Source of the DNA: Streptosporangiaceae bacterium | GTDB taxonomy: Bacteria > Actinomycetota > Actinomycetes > Streptosporangiales > Streptosporangiaceae | DNA length: 14,291 nt | Assembly (NCBI GenBank): GCA_030045295.1 | Contig: JASIGD010000372.1 | Location: 1 to 14,291, forward strand | Reading direction: 5' to 3' | Part shown: positions 13,642 to 14,291 of the stretch, one piece after another | Position numbering within the stretch: position 1 is the stretch's first letter | Layout of the letters: each line of letters opens with the position of its first letter | Position numbers and translations under genes: made by a program | The notes under the pieces: model-generated | The model's input: the letters and a program-made list of their open reading frames with translations, nothing else | Databases searched by the model: none | Told to the model about the DNA's origin: nothing

Positions 13642-13647
13642 AGGATA
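13642..13647 (-). promoter_or_regulatory. Possible -10 box of the GNAT gene
   Basis: On the minus strand TATCCT precedes the GNAT start by 32 nt and leaves room for its ribosome-binding site. At about 17 bp further upstream the sequence reads GTTCAC, a weak -35. A TAGCTT at 13626-13631 is an alternative. Confidence 0.3.
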
Positions 13648-13773
13648 GTGACCGCGATAACGGGTGAACGCCGGGAAGGCCAGCGCGATCAGTGCCCGCG
13701 GGAGCCGCCGAAGCGCGCGGCAGCGCCGGGAGCAGCGCCGCCGGCTGGCCGAGCGGCATGGCGTCGAGTCGCG

Positions 13774-14291
13774 TCACTTCACCTCGGTGGCGTAGACGAC
13801 GATGTTGCTCAGGTAATGGCCGGTGGCGTAGTCGAAGGCTCCGCCACAGGTGATGAGGCGCAGCTCCGGATCGGGGGTGGGACCGTAAACGGCCTGCGTA
13901 GGGAAGCGGTCCTTCAGGTAGGTCTGGACCGAGGTGACGCGGAACTCGACGAGCGTCCCGTCCGCGCGCTTGACGTAGACCTCGTCCCCGGCGCGCAGCT
14001 CGGATAGCCGCCAGAACACCCCCGGACCACTGATCGAGTCGATGTGCCCGACGATGATGGCCGAACCGATCGCACCCGGCCGGGGGCTCCCGGTGAACCA
14101 GCCCGCGACCGAGGTCGAGGACGGCACCTGCAACGCGCCGCCGGCTGTCAGACCCAGGGTTATCAGCTGGGTGTTCACGCCGATCAGCGGGATGACCAGC
14201 GAGACCGGGCGAGCGACTGGACGCGGATCCGACGGCTGCGGCGGAGCCACGATAGGCCCGGTCGGCGCGGGCAGGGCCGCTACCCCGGCCG
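13774..14291 (-). CDS. Class F sortase (5' partial)
   Basis: The frame stays open to the window edge, so the N-terminus, including any signal or membrane segment, lies outside. About 171 residues are visible. A Pro-rich linker (APTGPIVAPPQPSDPRPVAR) precedes the sortase barrel, from VSLVIPLIGVNTQL to the end. The catalytic His is in SAIIVGHIDS and the catalytic Cys in LRLITCGGAFD, which is the TCGG form typical of class F (actinobacterial) sortases. The position after the Cys that often carries an arginine in related proteins (SYRDN-like) reads HYLSN here. Class F sortases are membrane-anchored transpeptidases of the cell surface. No sortable substrate with a sorting signal is present in the window. 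The GTG at 14250 is only an internal codon. Confidence 0.9.
   Translation of the reverse strand, partial: AGVAALPAPTGPIVAPPQPSDPRPVARPVSLVIPLIGVNTQLITLGLTAGGALQVPSSTSVAGWFTGSPRPGAIGSAIIVGHIDSISGPGVFWRLSELRAGDEVYVKRADGTLVEFRVTSVQTYLKDRFPTQAVYGPTPDPELRLITCGGAFDYATGHYLSNIVVYATEVK

Overview
The window is high-GC DNA with the codon bias of an actinomycete. The gene content fits this: DUF222-HNH nuclease, F420-dependent luciferase-like oxidoreductase, CYP124-like P450, class F sortase, and ECF sigma factor with a SnoaL-like tail. Several starts look leaderless, with a TANNNT box 6-7 nt before the start codon. The genus cannot be fixed from the sequence. A Streptosporangiales-like or related soil actinomycete is a guess.

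Layout. (1) 1-1201, plus strand: the 3' part of a NYN-LOTUS RNA-binding or nuclease-type protein, then a small two-gene cassette (633-1201) organised like a type II toxin-antitoxin operon, with two operator-like inverted repeats upstream. (2) 1289-2044: a class I methyltransferase with a probable leaderless promoter. (3) 2105-4365, minus strand: a C45/acyl-CoA:6-APA acyltransferase-like protein, a conserved 121-aa hypothetical protein preceded by an array of 20-bp tandem repeats, and a decayed NAD(P)-binding NmrA-like gene. (4) 4424-7721, plus strand: an 83-aa hypothetical protein and two unrelated HNH endonuclease genes, the first split by a one-base frameshift and the second a DUF222-HNH (13E12-like) protein. 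Part of this block (roughly 4400-5350 and the 5843-5935 leader) is visibly less GC-rich than its surroundings and looks accessory. (5) 7787-9367: a pRiA4b ORF-3 family protein with a long C-terminal extension. (6) 9445-12120: a CYP124-like P450 divergent from an F420-dependent LLM oxidoreductase, followed by a small dimeric alpha/beta-barrel-like protein. This looks like a small redox or lipid-catabolism neighbourhood. (7) 12164-14291, minus strand: a sigma factor with a SnoaL-like domain, a short GNAT protein with a good terminator behind it, and a class F sortase that runs off the window edge.

No rRNA, tRNA, CRISPR array or complete insertion sequence was seen. No gene-free stretch exceeds 300 bases. 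The longest is the 220-base gap at 5795-6014, which holds a terminator-like hairpin and the leader of the DUF222-HNH gene.

The two broken genes (4365-3819 and 4837-5794) are each repaired by removing one base from a run of four G (C on the coding strand in the first case). This suggests either homopolymer sequencing error or real slippage decay. The best candidates for something undescribed are the TA-like pair with its paired operators, and the 20-bp repeat array that sits directly on the translation start region of the 121-aa gene.
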